Source: Xylogone sp. PMI_703
Taxonomy: Eukaryota; Ascomycota; Leotiomycetes
Assembly (NCBI GenBank): GCA_021399445.1
Contig: JAJTUQ010000001.1
Location: 7,440,001 to 7,504,000, forward strand
Length of the DNA: 64,000 nucleotides
Reading direction: 5' to 3'
The position numbers were made by a program, and so were the translations under genes. The notes beneath the pieces were generated by a model. That model did no database searches and had not been told where the DNA came from. It saw nothing but the letters and a program-made list of their open reading frames with translations. Of the stretch, positions 11,123 to 23,017 are shown in pieces (the first letter of the stretch is position 1; each line of letters begins with the position of its first letter).

Positions 11123-12212
11123 CTAATCTAGACCCTCAGCTACAGGCGCAGACGAGCCAACACGCTTTGGCTGAGTCTTTTTGGGAGCGCTTCCCGCACC
11201 AGGTGCGCCGAAGAGCCCTCCCATCATATCTAATAGTGGGTTACCTTGCCTTGGTCTCTGTATACCGAAATACATCTCTCCAATGGTAACAAGTGCCTCA
11301 TCCCAAGTACCTGCTTCCTTGATATGGTCTGCATATTTGCTCCTCAGTTGTCTGAATAACTCTGCTGTACCTTTCTGGCAAGCTAAAAGTAGAAGCCCCA
11401 AAAAGTTTAGTAGAGGAAGGCTCGGATATATCTTAACCCCCAGATCGCCGCTACTAACATCCTGAATACCTAGGCTCTTATTATCTTCAACTAATTTGCT
11501 GGTAAATAGCTGTAACGATCTATTGGCGTCGCGGACATTTCCTGTTATAAGGTATGGGAATATAGCTCTTGCGGCATATAAGGGCGCCGTGTGCGAATCA
11601 TCTTGGGTATACCATTCATACTCCATTTTGATAAGAATCTCAGGAGAGTCCTTTGTGCCAAGAATCAAATGCCTTTCTGCCTCGTATGCATCGTGCTCCT
11701 CAGCGTATAGAGATCCAGCAACGTGGTGTAGGTCTGGCTCTCCCGCGGGGTAGTCACCACATTTTGCGGACCATCTGCCAGGTGTTAGCTATACTAGCTC
11801 CCACTTAAACCTGGCAAACACACATTATCATCTCACTTATGAACTTCTTTCTTGTGGGTTCTTCGCTATCAAATAGTCGTAGAAGAGTCAGCAGTTTGCC
11901 TTTATTGACCGAATCAGGCCTAAGCTCCGCATCTTTGTAGGTGTCCACGAGAAGTATGCCCAAATCACCACCACTTCCGCCTTGTCCGGCAGCTAATAAT
12001 GACTGGGTCACATTGAATAAAATATCAATCGCAGGTTCCCAGCTTTGTTGTTTGATATAACGGGCAGCAACGACCCTGGTTTGTTGCTGTGCTTCGTAAT
12101 ATTGACCTTCTTTGATCCTGTCAAGTTCTTAGTCAAATACGAAAAGAAACAGAGAGGGGCTTTATTACTTTTCTTGCAGTCGCGCAATTATCTTCTCAAT
12201 TTTAGCACTCAT
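11123..12212 (-). CDS. GET4: Guided entry of tail-anchored proteins factor GET4
   Basis: Exons 12169-12212, 11824-12117 and 11123-11774 (introns GTAATA/ACAG and GTGTGT/GCAG), 329 residues. Get4 is the cytosolic alpha-helical-repeat scaffold that, with Get5, hands tail-anchored proteins from Sgt2 to the Get3 ATPase for insertion into the ER. Family features: the N-terminal helix pair MSAKIEKIIARL...GQYYEAQQQTRVVAARY, the central GDYPAGEPDLHHV...YEAERH segment, the ILGTKDSPE segment and the helical C-terminal half. The last about 40 residues are a Gly/Ala/Pro/Lys-rich tail. Length is near the family norm (about 310-340). Confidence 0.93.
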
Positions 12213-12354
12213 CTTGGCGAGAGAGTGTGAAGATCTGGGTGTGGATAACAGAGTGCATGGAGGGGTTATGTTGTGACGAAAGATGACTACTATCGGGAAT
12301 TTGGAGGGGCCTCTGTTCAACCGTCATAAGATTTCATATGTCCATTTTTGCCAC

Positions 12355-12454
12355 GCTGTGTTGGTTTAGTGGTAAAATCAACGCTTCCCATCCGCTGTCT
12401 TCTGGACAGAGTACATGAATGCGTTGGCCCCGGGTTCGATTCCCGGACATAGCA
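12355..12454 (+). tRNA. tRNA-Gly (anticodon CCC) with a 29-nt intron
   Basis: The acceptor stem GCTGTGT pairs with ACATAGC (one G-U). The D arm is TGGTTTAGTGGTAAAATCA. The anticodon stem AACGC/GCGTT closes loop TTCCCA-T, and the T arm contains GGTTCGATTCC (12433-12443) inside CCGGG/CCCGG. Between A37 (12390) and position 38 (12420) lie 29 extra bases (12391-12419), the canonical place for a nuclear tRNA intron. Anticodon CCC decodes Gly GGG. A T run follows as terminator. The mature length is 71 nt without CCA. Confidence 0.92.
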
Positions 12455-12466
12455 AGAGTTCAAAAA

Positions 12467-12479
12467 TTTTTTTTTTTTT
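12467..12479 (+). terminator. Pol III terminator of tRNA-Gly
   Basis: Thirteen consecutive T on the + strand, 12 bases after the tRNA discriminator base, as expected for RNA polymerase III termination. Confidence 0.85.
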
Positions 12480-12890
12480 GCTTATATGAAATAGTATGGC
12501 ATGAAGGAGAATAGTGAGTAACAACGTTGCCTATGAGCTTCGTGAAATCTTTTTGAGAATGAAGCGAACAGTCGGTATAATCGTTGTATTCAGATCTTTA
12601 TACCGAACTGGGATCGGTCAGGTTACAAGCAGTGCAGTAACTGAAGAAGTAGAAATGTGTGCAGAATTACACAGAAATTGAAGTTAAGTACTGTGAGACC
12701 AAAGAAAAGCTAAAGCGCATTGCTTCGAATTCAGTTGCATTCATTATTGTAGGTTTCCTGATGCCTCGATATTCTAAAAATACATGCGTTCTATCTTACA
12801 ACTAAGGCTACATAAAATACAGTAGGAGTGTCCCTATCTCCGTGCGTATATATACATATATAGACCGAGTTATAAAGGAGCAGAAAAGTA
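12480..12890. other. Gap between tRNA-Gly and the PET127 3' end
   Basis: About 410 AT-rich bases, presumably the 3' UTR of PET127. Nothing else is visible. Confidence 0.5.
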
Positions 12891-15800
12891 TCATTTCATA
12901 CTCTCATCGTCACTTGAGGAATCAGCCTTTGTGTCTGCAGCAATTGATGTGGCTGCATCCAAAGAATATAGCGTCTTTTTCGGCGTCTCCTTATCAACTT
13001 CATTTTGTTTTCTCCTCCAATCCCTGCCTCTTTGAACAAGGTCTGCAAGTTTCCGCATATATGCATTATTATATGGGGTTGATGCAGTCTCTTCGTCATT
13101 TTGAGCTAATGCGAGACGTCGTCTTCTTTTCGTAGCTTCATACAATGTCCTTGCCCTTGCCTGGCTGGGTACCTCTGATAGTGCATATTCAACAGTCCAT
13201 TTGTCTGTAGACTTGAGATTTTCTGGCCGTAAGACATATTCGTCATTGACTTTGTTACGGATGGTTAGAGTCATGGCTAAGATGTCATCAGAAGAAGAAA
13301 TTTTTGACCCGGACTCGTCTATTTGGGCGGCAGCTTCATCTTCAGCGGCGTCGGTGGCATCGAGTGTCGCTGGGGTGGATTCTTCGACAGGTGCTTCACC
13401 CTCAAGAGAAGCTTCATCTCTGGAGATATCGTAATCTGGAGTATCAGAACTATCTCCCTCCTGCTCTGGAAGGACGGTTGTCTCTCCAGGACTCCGGTTC
13501 GTGCCTTCATGGTTTCCACTTCTATCTTCGAGCTCCAAATTTTTCTCCGGGTCTTGGTTGTTGTCAACTTCTCCCTCATCCCGTGTCTCTCTATCATCTC
13601 CCTCCACTCGCTCAATATCAGTCTCTTCGTCGGCTTCTCCCAAACTAGATTCGTCTGTATCCTCCTCCAGTTCCTCAGAAGCATCGATTGAGTTGTCAGC
13701 ATCTTCATCCTCATCTTCCTCTTCGTCATCCTCGTCCTCATCCTCATTTTCACGTGCATCATCTTCATCGTCTTGTGTGCTATCATTCACACCCGATGCG
13801 GACAATATCTCATCTAGTAATCTATCAGCTTGTTCAGATGTTTCTTCTGAGCTTAAGACGTCGCTTTGTTCTATAAGGCCGCGGACAATCGCTCTCGCAT
13901 CTTCCATGCTAGTCTCATCTTTCTCTATGCTCTTCTCCACCATACTCCGAATCCTCTCCCACTCGATGCTCTTCATCTCTTCGTCTGTATTATCATTATC
14001 CAAGCCAAGTACCCGGCTCTCAAACTCTCTTATAGCATCCTTGTTGGTTTCCTGAATCTCTTTTATCCTCTCTTCTTCAATTGGTTCGGCGAATATATAC
14101 ATAAATGGTGTCTTGGCTTCTCTGGTCTCGAAATGAATGCGCAACGACTTTTCAGGAAATCGAGAAGTTGCCCGGTCAAGAATACGGTTCAGCAACTCTA
14201 GACTAAGCTTGAATTCAGAGTCTCCAGTGGTGGGATCTTCAGTTCCGTGCAAAGCCAAATCCATCTCTGGTTGACTGATGTACTGGAAACCAAAAATACG
14301 CTCAGTGTTATGATAAGCAACGAAAATACCGTCCATTCTTCCCATTCGCACTTGTAAAGAGTATTTAAGAAACGCTGCTCGAATCATGTCATAGTATTCT
14401 CGCTCGTAAGACTCCCATTCTCCATGCCGGGAGCGAATTTCATAGCCCATCCCTTTCTCATACTCTCTCGCATCCATGCGTATCGAGACGACAGCTCTAG
14501 TCTTTAGGTCAAACATTCCAGTTCCTGGCAGCCGAGGATCATGTGCATCCAGTTGAGATCTCATGAGAAAATCACCCATTGTCGTGTAATGGAACGATTC
14601 AGCTTCATCGCGTTCTTCTTCAGTAATCTGATCTGAGTTTACTTTCCGGTATTTTTCATACTCTTCAGTAGAAAGGGTGAGTAGCTTTTCCATTGATTTA
14701 CCAAGCATGCTCAAGATATTAGCAGTATCATATTGTTTATCAGCATCTATTGCGTATGTTCCATCTCTCCAGCGCAAGAAAATAGCTGAAGGTCCTCTCT
14801 GCAAAGCAGTGAAGGACTTGAGTTGAACTGGGAAATCTTGTGAAAGAGTCCCTGTGTAGATTGGGCGCCATTGAGACAGCAGGAAATGGAAATGTGCGAG
14901 ACCCGACGTCATACTCGAAGTAGATCCTGAGTACTTCTTTTTCTCTGCGGTTGCAATGTCCAAAAGGGAAGTATCTTGCGAAGAGGTGATATACTCCTTT
15001 AAAGCATTGAAATCAAACTCACTGACAGGCATAATAGTCTGAAGGTAAGGGTCAAAATTATACACCCGTGATCGCGGATCCTGGAGCTGGTAAACGCCCG
15101 GGTTGAAGAGAACCCTTTCAAGGCCATAAGAAAGTTTGGGAACAGGAGGCTGTGGCTTCTCGACCGGTGTCAAGTGTAAGTTGGCAGAATCAATCGTCTC
15201 TATCTCCAGTGGAGTTGTACCGGGTCTCTTCTCCAGGGTAGAAGCCGACTTCATACGACGGATGCGCGAAGAATCTTTACCTTCCAGAGCATCTCGGAGG
15301 GACTGGAAAGTCTTCAGTCGTGTTGACAGTGTCTCACCAGTCTCGCTCAAATCAGAAACTGCAGTATTTTTAGATTTGCGCCCCTTTTTAGAAGTTGGTT
15401 TACCATCTGGCTTCCACTCGAGATTATTGCGAAGGTATCGTAGAACTCGGGACCTCTGTTGTTTTGATAATTTACCCTCGCTAAGGAGTTTGATAAGATG
15501 GCTATTCATTGGAATGCTAATCTCTGGAGCTTCTTTTAAGATATCCTTTGATATCTGAGTGGCGGATTCTTTCTTATCAGCATCCTTCTTCTTCTTCTTC
15601 TTAGAGGGCTGTATTATTTATTCAAGTTAGTCTTTGCTTCCCAAAGGTCGAAAATTATGATACCTTTTTTTTAGCCTTCTCATCTGAAACTCCATCTTCA
15701 CTGCCTTCTTTAGTCTCATCTACTTGTTCTGCTAAAGCCTGCCTTAGTTCTTGCAGGCTTGACTTCGATTTAGAAATTGGCTTCGCGGCGGCAGCCCTCA

Positions 15801-16056
15801 ATAGCTTTTTACGTGCATTTTTTGTCAGACCTTCCGGTATAGTTATCTCATTTGGAGTTGCGCTAGATTCTTGGGCATCTTTGACTTCGTCTTCGGTCGG
15901 GGTTGTGGAATATGTCTTTGCATGCGGGGGTAACTGAATTCCACCTATTCCTGTGCGAATTCGAGGGCCTGGGAGACGAGAAACGGCACAAAGACATCGC
16001 AAACAAATGTACGCAGGCTTAATTCTTGAGCTCCTGTGAGTAATATGGGAAAACAT
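12891..16056 (-). CDS. PET127: Mitochondrial mRNA-processing protein PET127
   Basis: Exons 15664-16056 and 12891-15608 (intron GTATCA...ACAG), 1036 residues. In yeast Pet127 is a mitochondrial membrane-associated protein needed for 5'-end processing and stability of mitochondrial mRNAs. The N-terminus has Arg/Ser/Thr and few acids, fitting a mitochondrial presequence, and is followed by Lys-rich linkers (the intron lies in a poly-Lys stretch). The Pet127 core, about residues 265-690, includes the stretches FNPGVYQLQDP, VYNFDPYL, HFHFLLSQWRPI, GMFDLKTRAVVSIR and FVAYHNTERIFGFQY. A strongly acidic run (about 735-770) is followed by low-complexity Glu/Asp/Ser sequence and a further conserved segment near the C-terminus. 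The antisense Ser-rich frames are shadows of the acidic codons. Confidence 0.92.
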
Positions 16057-16557
16057 AGAAACGACTAAGGTCCCCGTATTATCAATTGAGCGACGATAAA
16101 GTTCGAACCTTCAAAGATTTTCATTAGAAAAATAATTTATTGCCGTCATAGTATGGGAGGCGGGACTTGCCGATTGGTCAAAATACTTTATTCGGTTTTA
16201 CTGGCTTTATGGGCTTCTAATTATCTCAAGCTAGTTTCATGTTTCACACCAGCACAACTAGGTGTAACATGGAAGAAGCTAGAAATCTATAATTTTTTAA
16301 AAATTTTGCGCTTTAATTAATCATTTGTTCTACTGCACAACACTAGATCCCGAAAATTCATCATAATAAGTAGTTGTACATCTTTTGAGAAAAAAGCAAA
16401 TGGGTATATACTCTGCCAACATTTATGCCATAACCCAAACCCTAACATATAAAGCAGATCTAGCCAGCCATGAGGTTGATGCAACCATTAATCCTTAACG
16501 CCAAGTATCTCTTCTTTCCTAGTCAAGCCAATATTATAGGGTAGATGTACATTAGTA
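16057..16557 (-). other. AT-rich gap: PET127 promoter and MAU2 3' flank
   Basis: About 500 AT-rich bases between the MAU2 stop (16558) and the PET127 start (16056). Both genes lie on the minus strand, so this holds the PET127 promoter and the MAU2 3' UTR. No RNA gene is seen. Confidence 0.5.
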
Positions 16558-19140
16558 TCATTCAGGTAGCGCTGATTCTTGAGCATAACGTAGGGCTTCT
16601 TGATATCTGCTATGAGCCTCGGCCTTCTTCCCCTGAACGTCATAGCATTGTGCAAGCATGCCATCAGCGACACTCATCCAGAGAGTGCTCCCCGATTTCT
16701 GCGCATGGAGAGTTGCGGCCAGCGCGCTCTTCTCAGCTTGTTCACCAACAACATTCGTGAAGAAACGATTGCACATGACGCTAAGAGTTATGCAGAGAAG
16801 TTGAGTATTAGCTGTAGATTTAGCCCCGTTAAGTGCCGCACTTAAGTAGGTCTTAAGCTTAAATAGTTGTGCTGGTGGGTTTGTATTGACCGTGGCCATA
16901 ACAATGTTGTAGGCTGTGCGGATATCCTGACTTGGATGATTTGCGCATAAAAGTTCGAGTCTTGCAAGCAATGCCGCGTTGTTATCTGTGTCTTGCCTAC
17001 CTCTCTCTTGTAGAATCCAGACTACGTTGAGAGCAGCCAGGATAGCAAGGTAATGTTCAACCTTGTCAATGGATCTTAAAGGGGAAGTATCGGCTTGTGG
17101 CAGGACAAATTCTGCTCCCTCAAATATCTTCAGTGCTCGCTCAAGGTTGCCAATTCCTTGATAGTATACGCCAGTTAGATACGTGACGAAGAGCCCAACA
17201 GAGCCTGTCAAAGAAATATCAAGCTTCTTCGGTCCGTTTTTAATATCGTCTAAGCTCTTCCTGAGGCTGACCCAATCAGCTTTAGCTGCTGCACAGAATG
17301 CTATATAGATAGTGTAATAACACCACACCTGGCCGCGCCAATTCAATTGCGTAACAAATTCAGGCAAAGGTCCTGATAAAGCCCGCAAGTTCTGGGTGGA
17401 TGCTTAATGGGCTAATCAGTAACTGCAGTACAATTATGAAAAGGGATTTTACCTGCTAATTTTACCCATAATTCCTTAAGATACTTGACGGCTTTTCCGT
17501 CTATCGAATTATTGTGCAACAAAGCGATCCCAGACAGAAGGTACCTATAATTATAATAAGCTTTTGCATGCTATTCATGGAGAGTGCACTGACGTGACAA
17601 AATATGCATCATTTTTGCTAAGGAATGAAAACTGGAGGACATCTCGTCCATCTTCTCTGGCGTCGAGCACCATCCTGGTGTCATGGCTAACTATTTGGAT
17701 GTTCTTTTGGGAGTATGTAATAGGAATAGATAACAAGTCACTGGTTTGGCTCCAGGATTCATCTTTCATATCCATCGTAGTTTGCATGGTCCGTAGCTTC
17801 CTTAGCATTTGTCCAGGTTGATTCTGTTGGATGCTACATGCCACATCGAGAATATGGGTCAGTCCAAGCAGTTGTGGGATTCTACAATCCGGATCTAGTT
17901 GGTAAGTCAGTGCTGCACCAATGGCGTGTTGCGTATTCTCGATTGCCTCGGCACCACCAGATCTCATGTGGGCTAGGGCCTCGAAAAGAGATGCCATAAC
18001 ATAGATGGCATGGTCGCCTTGCTGGCTTGCAACGCTAGCTAGATTGCGGAGATGCTGGACGGAGTTATGTGTATCTGTAGCGTTATTACACTCAAGTCCT
18101 TGGGATGCTCGGAGAAATCGGAAAACGTAAACCCAAGAGTAATGATGATAGCTGTCTCAAGATGTCAGTAACTCGAAATTTGGCCAGAGCAAGTACATAC
18201 GCTTGAGCATCGGTGATATAACCGTCCAAAGCTTTCATGGATGCTTTCGGATTTTTCCTAAACATTATTTGGCTAAGCAAAAATTGCATGGCATATTTAA
18301 GATCGTGGAGGTGATTCTGGGATAGTAAGCACATATGTTCTTAAGCAAAAGAGGTGATTAAAAGCCTACCCTCTCACACAGTGCGACCCCATTACTCAGC
18401 GCCATTTCAGCTTCCATATAGTTGTCCGTTTCCTCATGAAGAATTCCAGCGTATCGCAACCTGACTTTGGCTTCCAGCCTCGGTGCCAGCCTGAAATTCT
18501 TCAAAACTGTTTCCAAACATCCCAATCCTGTAGCTATCAACTTTTGATACTCCTCAATATCCCCCTGCTCCATAGACAGTGCTACTGAAGCCCCTATATC
18601 ATGCGCTGCATCGAAGTATTCTTCGGCGAGAGATATTAGAATCATAGGGTAGTCTAATGGTGGCTCGGTTGGCTCCCGAGCTGCTGATGGTGTTTGCAAA
18701 GTTGTTTCAGGCGGTGGCCTTGTTATGTGCTGTGGATTGACATGTTGCGGCATAGGATTATAGGTTTGCGGTAGAGGAGATGGGGATGGAGGTGGGGGGT
18801 GCTGGAGTTGCTGCTGATATGGTTGGATCGATGGAGGTTGGACGCTATGGGAATATTGAGGTTGTTGGATTTGGTATTGAGGGGGGGCAGGAGGGTAGAG
18901 GGTCGCGGGGCTGTAATTTCCAGGCAGAAGTGGCTGGTATTGAATAGGCTGGTGTTTCCAAGGTTGGGCTACTTGAGGAAGGGCGGATGGATGTCCATAT
19001 TGCAGAGGGACTTGTGGTGTTCCGTTTGGCACGAAATGGGGGGGATTAGCATAGGAGCCATATGCATTAGGATGGTAATTCCCAGCCCAGTAGCCATTTT
19101 CAGTTCCAGTACCAGGCGGAGGGCCGCCTTGGTACGACAT
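16558..19140 (-). CDS. Cohesin loading factor MAU2/Scc4
   Basis: Five exons: 18370-19140, 18201-18316, 17594-18151, 17453-17544 and 16558-17402, totalling 793 residues. The protein is the TPR-rich partner of the Scc2/Mis4 cohesin loader, acting on chromatin to load cohesin. Residues 1-150 are Pro/Gln/Tyr-rich and disordered. The cohesin-loading-factor domain begins near 165 (DYPMILISLAEEYFDAAHDIG) and runs as helical repeats to the end (QFLLSQIMFRKNP, WVYVFRFLRASQ, QLLGLTHILDVACSI, WCYYTIYIAFCAAAKADW, LLCITLSVMCNRFF, AHSRYQEALRYAQ). All junction phases agree. It is divergent from the alpha/beta hydrolase (330 bases). Symbol left blank because naming differs between fungi (SCC4, ssl3, mau2). 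Confidence 0.9.
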
Positions 19141-19470
19141 GACTCCGATCTTCAGTATTCAGATTCTAAAATTCCAATCTCCAACAGTCCTCATGATGTT
19201 GGTCGGGAGTCGCGATGTCTTGCATGCACGCTTACATAACGATGCAAACCAATCAAACGGCGGCCGCAATCCAATGGCAGGGCCGAGGCACAGTCATGAC
19301 TTTCACAGTACCTTTTTAAAGTTTGAGATGTGGTATGGTCTGTAGGTTACACTTCTCATTTATATGTCTATCTAAACTCTTCATACGTTGCTTTTACTCG
19401 GTAACCTATTTTACTAAAGCGTTTCCCATTTATACCAAGGAGAGCACTCAAAGTACTCTTTGAAGGAGCA
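19141..19470. promoter_or_regulatory. Divergent promoter MAU2 / alpha-beta hydrolase
   Basis: A 330-base intergenic space between two divergent starts. It contains a NotI-like GCGGCCGC at about 19260 but no TATA box I would call. Confidence 0.4.
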
Positions 19471-21019
19471 ATGGAATGGCTAGGGCAAGCCAAAATACAA
19501 TTCACTTCTGCCCCTAAGACTATCCCCTTGAAGAGGAAAGATGGAACATCAACCAATCTACTAAATATATGCCGAGAAGCTACGCCCCCTTGCTGGCTCA
19601 ATCCTCTGTTATTCAATGGCCACCTACAGACCATGTATACCTCCGTGAAAAAGAGGTCCCCCTCAGTTTACTATAAGCGCAAGATTTTTGACGCTGAAGA
19701 CCCGACTTATCACGGCACTTTCTCTGTTGACTTTGCTGTTGAGCCATTTTCAGGGTCTGATGAGACTCTCCCGCCGCGTACAGTATACTTTGGCGATGAG
19801 GAATTTCAAGATATAGGATCCCTTGACAAGAGGCCAATGCTGGTTGCGTTACATGGATTGAGTGGAGGCAGTTATGAGAGCTATTTGACAAATGTTTTAG
19901 CTCTTTTGAAGTCTACTGAAGTAGATGGCTTGCCTTGGGAAGCGTGTGTTATCAACTCACGGGGTTGTGCTAACCACAAAATCACGAGCCCTGTATTTTA
20001 CAATGCTCGTACCACCTGGGATTACCGCCAGACAATAACATGGCTGAGACAAACATTTCCAAACCGACCATTGTTTGGTATTGGTTTCTCATTAGGAGCC
20101 AATATGTTGACAAATGTAAGTTTCGGCCAAGCACAATATCATATTGGTCATAATTCTGACTCGAGGAAGTATCTTGCTGAGGAAGGTGACTCTTGCATCC
20201 TTCAGGCTGCCGTTGTTTGTTCGAGTCCTTGGAATTGTGAAGCTAGCAACCTTTCTCTTGGACGCACATGGCTTGGAAGAGAAGTCTATCTGAAAGTAAT
20301 GGGCGGCAACATGAAGAGGATTGTTGAGCAGCAATACGATACATTGAAAGCAAATCCAGATATTAACTGGGAAAGGTTCCGAACCGTAAAGTATTTGTTC
20401 GATTTTGATCGTGAGATCCAATGCCCAGTTTGGGGTTATCCGACAACAGGAGCATACGTAGGTTTTTTTATTCTGATATCAGCTCATGAAGCTATATTTC
20501 CACCATTAGGCATCTACTATAAATATACCCAATGTATGTTAAACGGTACTAACTTTCACGGTTATAGTATCGTGATGCATCCTCTGTAGATGCGTTATTT
20601 GGGGTGAAGACCCCGTTGTTTATTCTTAGTGCTCTAGACGACCCTGTAACTATACCTTGCTAATAAATATGACCAAGTACTTATTATTCTAGATCGTTCC
20701 GGGCGATATATTACCTTTCGAAGAGGTGAAACAGACCCCCTATGCGGTACTTTGCACAACATCCATGGGAGGTCATTTAGGCTGGTATGAGACAAGTGGT
20801 TTAAGGTGGCATCCACGACCAGTATGCTGAACAATTCTTTTAGTGTTAGTTGGTACCGTTGCTGATGGCAGTGTCTAGATCGTTAACTTTTTGAACAAAA
20901 TGGTGTCCGAGGTACAGATGGACTCCACTCCAAGTAGTAACGAAGGTCTGGTAAAAGAAGAACAACCAATGGCATTAGCAAAAAGATTTGACCCGCTGCG
21001 TCGGAAGTGGGCTTTATAG
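19471..21019 (+). CDS. Alpha/beta hydrolase, Eht1/Eeb1/YheT type
   Basis: Five exons: 19471-20115, 20170-20457, 20568-20645, 20693-20821 and 20879-21019, 426 residues; all introns are phase 0. The fold and motifs match the yeast Eht1/Eeb1/YMR210W family of medium-chain acyl ester hydrolases/acyltransferases: LNPLLFNGHLQTMY, oxyanion-side LVALHGLSGG, NSRGCANHKITSP, nucleophile elbow GFSLGAN (Ser at about residue 206), acid DDP and His in GGHLGWYE. The first intron (54 nt, GTAAGT...AAG) is a multiple of three and has no stop, so an unspliced reading inserts 18 residues just after the nucleophile elbow. Substrate is not determined by sequence; ester/lipid metabolism is inferred from the family. 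Confidence 0.88.
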
Positions 21020-21226
21020 ACGTATCAAGTTCTTATAGGGCGTTATGAGTTGTTATGAATGATAGAGAAAGATATTAGATCACAGTAGAATTCAAGCTAT
21101 TTCAAAGAATTGAGTTTTGTAGCCTAGACAAATGCTCCAATACTTAACTCGATTTCATCCCCCATACCATTTTATAGACCTTTAACGCCAGACTCCACCT
21201 ATGCGATACCCAAAGACCCTAACGGA

Positions 21227-21872
21227 TTAGGCAAATGAGACACTCTTCCTCTTAGATTTAGCGGCCTTCGTGCCTGTAGCCGCCTCACTCCTCACATTCT
21301 CCCTTTCTTCCTCTCCACCGTGGCTAGACCTCTTTCTTTTCTTTCTTATACCCTCTTTCGTCTCCTCCAGTTTTTTCTTTCTCAATTCCTGCCTCTTCTC
21401 GGCCTCTGCTTTTCTTGCTTCTCGAAGCTCCTCCATCTGCCGAGCCTTCATCATTTTTGATTCTATCTGACTTTGCTTGTCTGCATTAACCATTGCCAAA
21501 AGCGTCATCATCGTTTCCTACCAAAGATATTAGTATCCTTTAGATATTGCAAACATATGATCGAGAATCAAAACCCACGGTATCATCGACGAAAACCTTT
21601 CCTTTCTTCTTCCCCTTTGGTTTCTCGACTCCAATTGGAGTAATCATATTTAGCGCTGGGATGTCCAATTCCTTCTCCGTATACACTCTCCTCTTCCGTT
21701 TTAATGTCGCAAGTGTATTAGTTTGCTGCACCTTTGGTGGCGCGCCTTTACTTTTTGGTTTCCGTGGCTTTGATACGCCATCATTTTGTGATTTTAAGTT
21801 TCTGCTATTTTTGATCCCTGATTTATTTGTCGCATGCTTTGATTTAACTGTTGTCGTCCTTGAGGGCGACAT
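21227..21872 (-). CDS. LOC1: 60S ribosome assembly / mRNA localisation protein LOC1
   Basis: Exons 21579-21872 and 21227-21517 (donor GTGGGT, acceptor GGTAG), 194 residues, close to yeast Loc1 (204). Loc1 is a basic nucleolar protein needed for 60S maturation and export and for ASH1 mRNA localisation. Seen: a Lys/Arg/Ser-rich N-terminus, the conserved GKVFVDDT...[25 protein letters not shown] core across the splice junction, and a long charged helix ending in a basic tail. It is on the same strand as HIS3, with about 215 bases between this start and the HIS3 stop. Confidence 0.88.
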
Positions 21873-22085
21873 CGTTACCGGTTTTAAGAGGTGTTGAAAT
21901 TTTGGGAGCTATGAAAGTCGCGATGAAAGATAAAAACGAAATATTTCTGGCGAGGCCCAACTAGCGTCCCCCGCATAAGCCCCCCAGGCACAACATCTTG
22001 GGAAGGAAAGCATTGGATTGAAATGAAATGAATAGAAATTATATGGTATCTATTTAGTAAGAAAGCAATTCTACGCAGGATCTAA

Positions 22086-22830
22086 TTATGTACTCAAGGT
22101 TCCTTTTGTACTCGGAATTTCTCCTTCCTTTCCAGCAACTCTACTAGTAGCTTGTTTGATAGCAACCGCTAAGGCCTTAAATGCGCTTTCTGCTCTGTGA
22201 TGATCGTTCTCACCTCTCAAACAGTCCACATGCATTGTTACTCGAGCAGCTTGCGCAAAACTCTGCATGCAATGGGGAATCATCTCGCAACTTAAATCTC
22301 CAATCTTCTCCCTCTTAAGTCCCAGGTCAATGACGCTGAATGGGCGGTTAGAGAGGTCAACAACCGCACGGGACAGAGCCTCGTCAAGAGGCGCATATGC
22401 AGATCCAAAACGTGCAAGCCCACTGGGAACTCCAAGGGCTTGGTTAAACGCAGTCCCAAGTGCTAAGCAAACATCCTCAGCGGTGTGGTGGTCATCAACT
22501 AGAGAAGGGTCGTCAATGGGGCTGTATGCAAAAGTCATCGAAGTGCAACATACTATGGAGATCTCCTTTGCATTTCAGCGCAAGACTCCATCCAGAATGT
22601 TTTGCTAAAGCATGTAGCATGTGATCTAAGAAGCCAATTCCCGAATCGACATTGATTATCTGTGACTTAGACGATTGCGTTGCATGGCCATCTTGTCCGC
22701 TCGTCAATCTGCTGTCTGTTTCCGGCGGGAAATCGCCTCCATCAAGGTTGATGGCAAGGATAATTTTTGTCTCATTGGTGTCACGAGCAATTGCCGCTGA
22801 ACGGACTTTCTGCTCTGTTCTGCCTGACAT
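22086..22830 (-). CDS. HIS3: Imidazoleglycerol-phosphate dehydratase
   Basis: Exons 22554-22830 and 22086-22498, 229 residues. The enzyme converts imidazoleglycerol phosphate to imidazoleacetol phosphate in histidine synthesis. Manganese-binding motifs are visible: [21 protein letters not shown] (formed exactly across the intron) and NDHHRAES. The intron (55 nt, GTATGT...TCTCTAG) contains an earlier CAG whose use would break the frame, so the later CTAG acceptor is correct. The start [12 protein letters not shown] is the family-typical one; an upstream in-frame ATG would add 75 implausible residues in the divergent promoter. Confidence 0.95.
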
Positions 22831-23017
22831 TTTGTGGATGTTTGATGAGCAATTTCTTGTCACATTGAGACAAAATATTTTGTTCCAGACCCCGTCTTGC
22901 ATGTGTGTATCGAAGCAAACAGTGCAAACCCTAGGGACGTTGGACGTTGCATGACGTTTGTCAGATCCCCATGCTTGCAACTCGACTCCGCACAGGAACT
23001 TCAATTGCGACTCAATT

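Noticed and set aside
13319..14201. Long Ser-rich and Met/Lys-rich frames on both strands
   Set aside because: They are antisense or shifted readings of the acidic GAG/GAT codons of PET127, whose own frame is conserved.
16100..16115. GTTCGAAC motif as a minus-strand tRNA B box
   Set aside because: The flanking sequence gives no T arm pairing and no cloverleaf.
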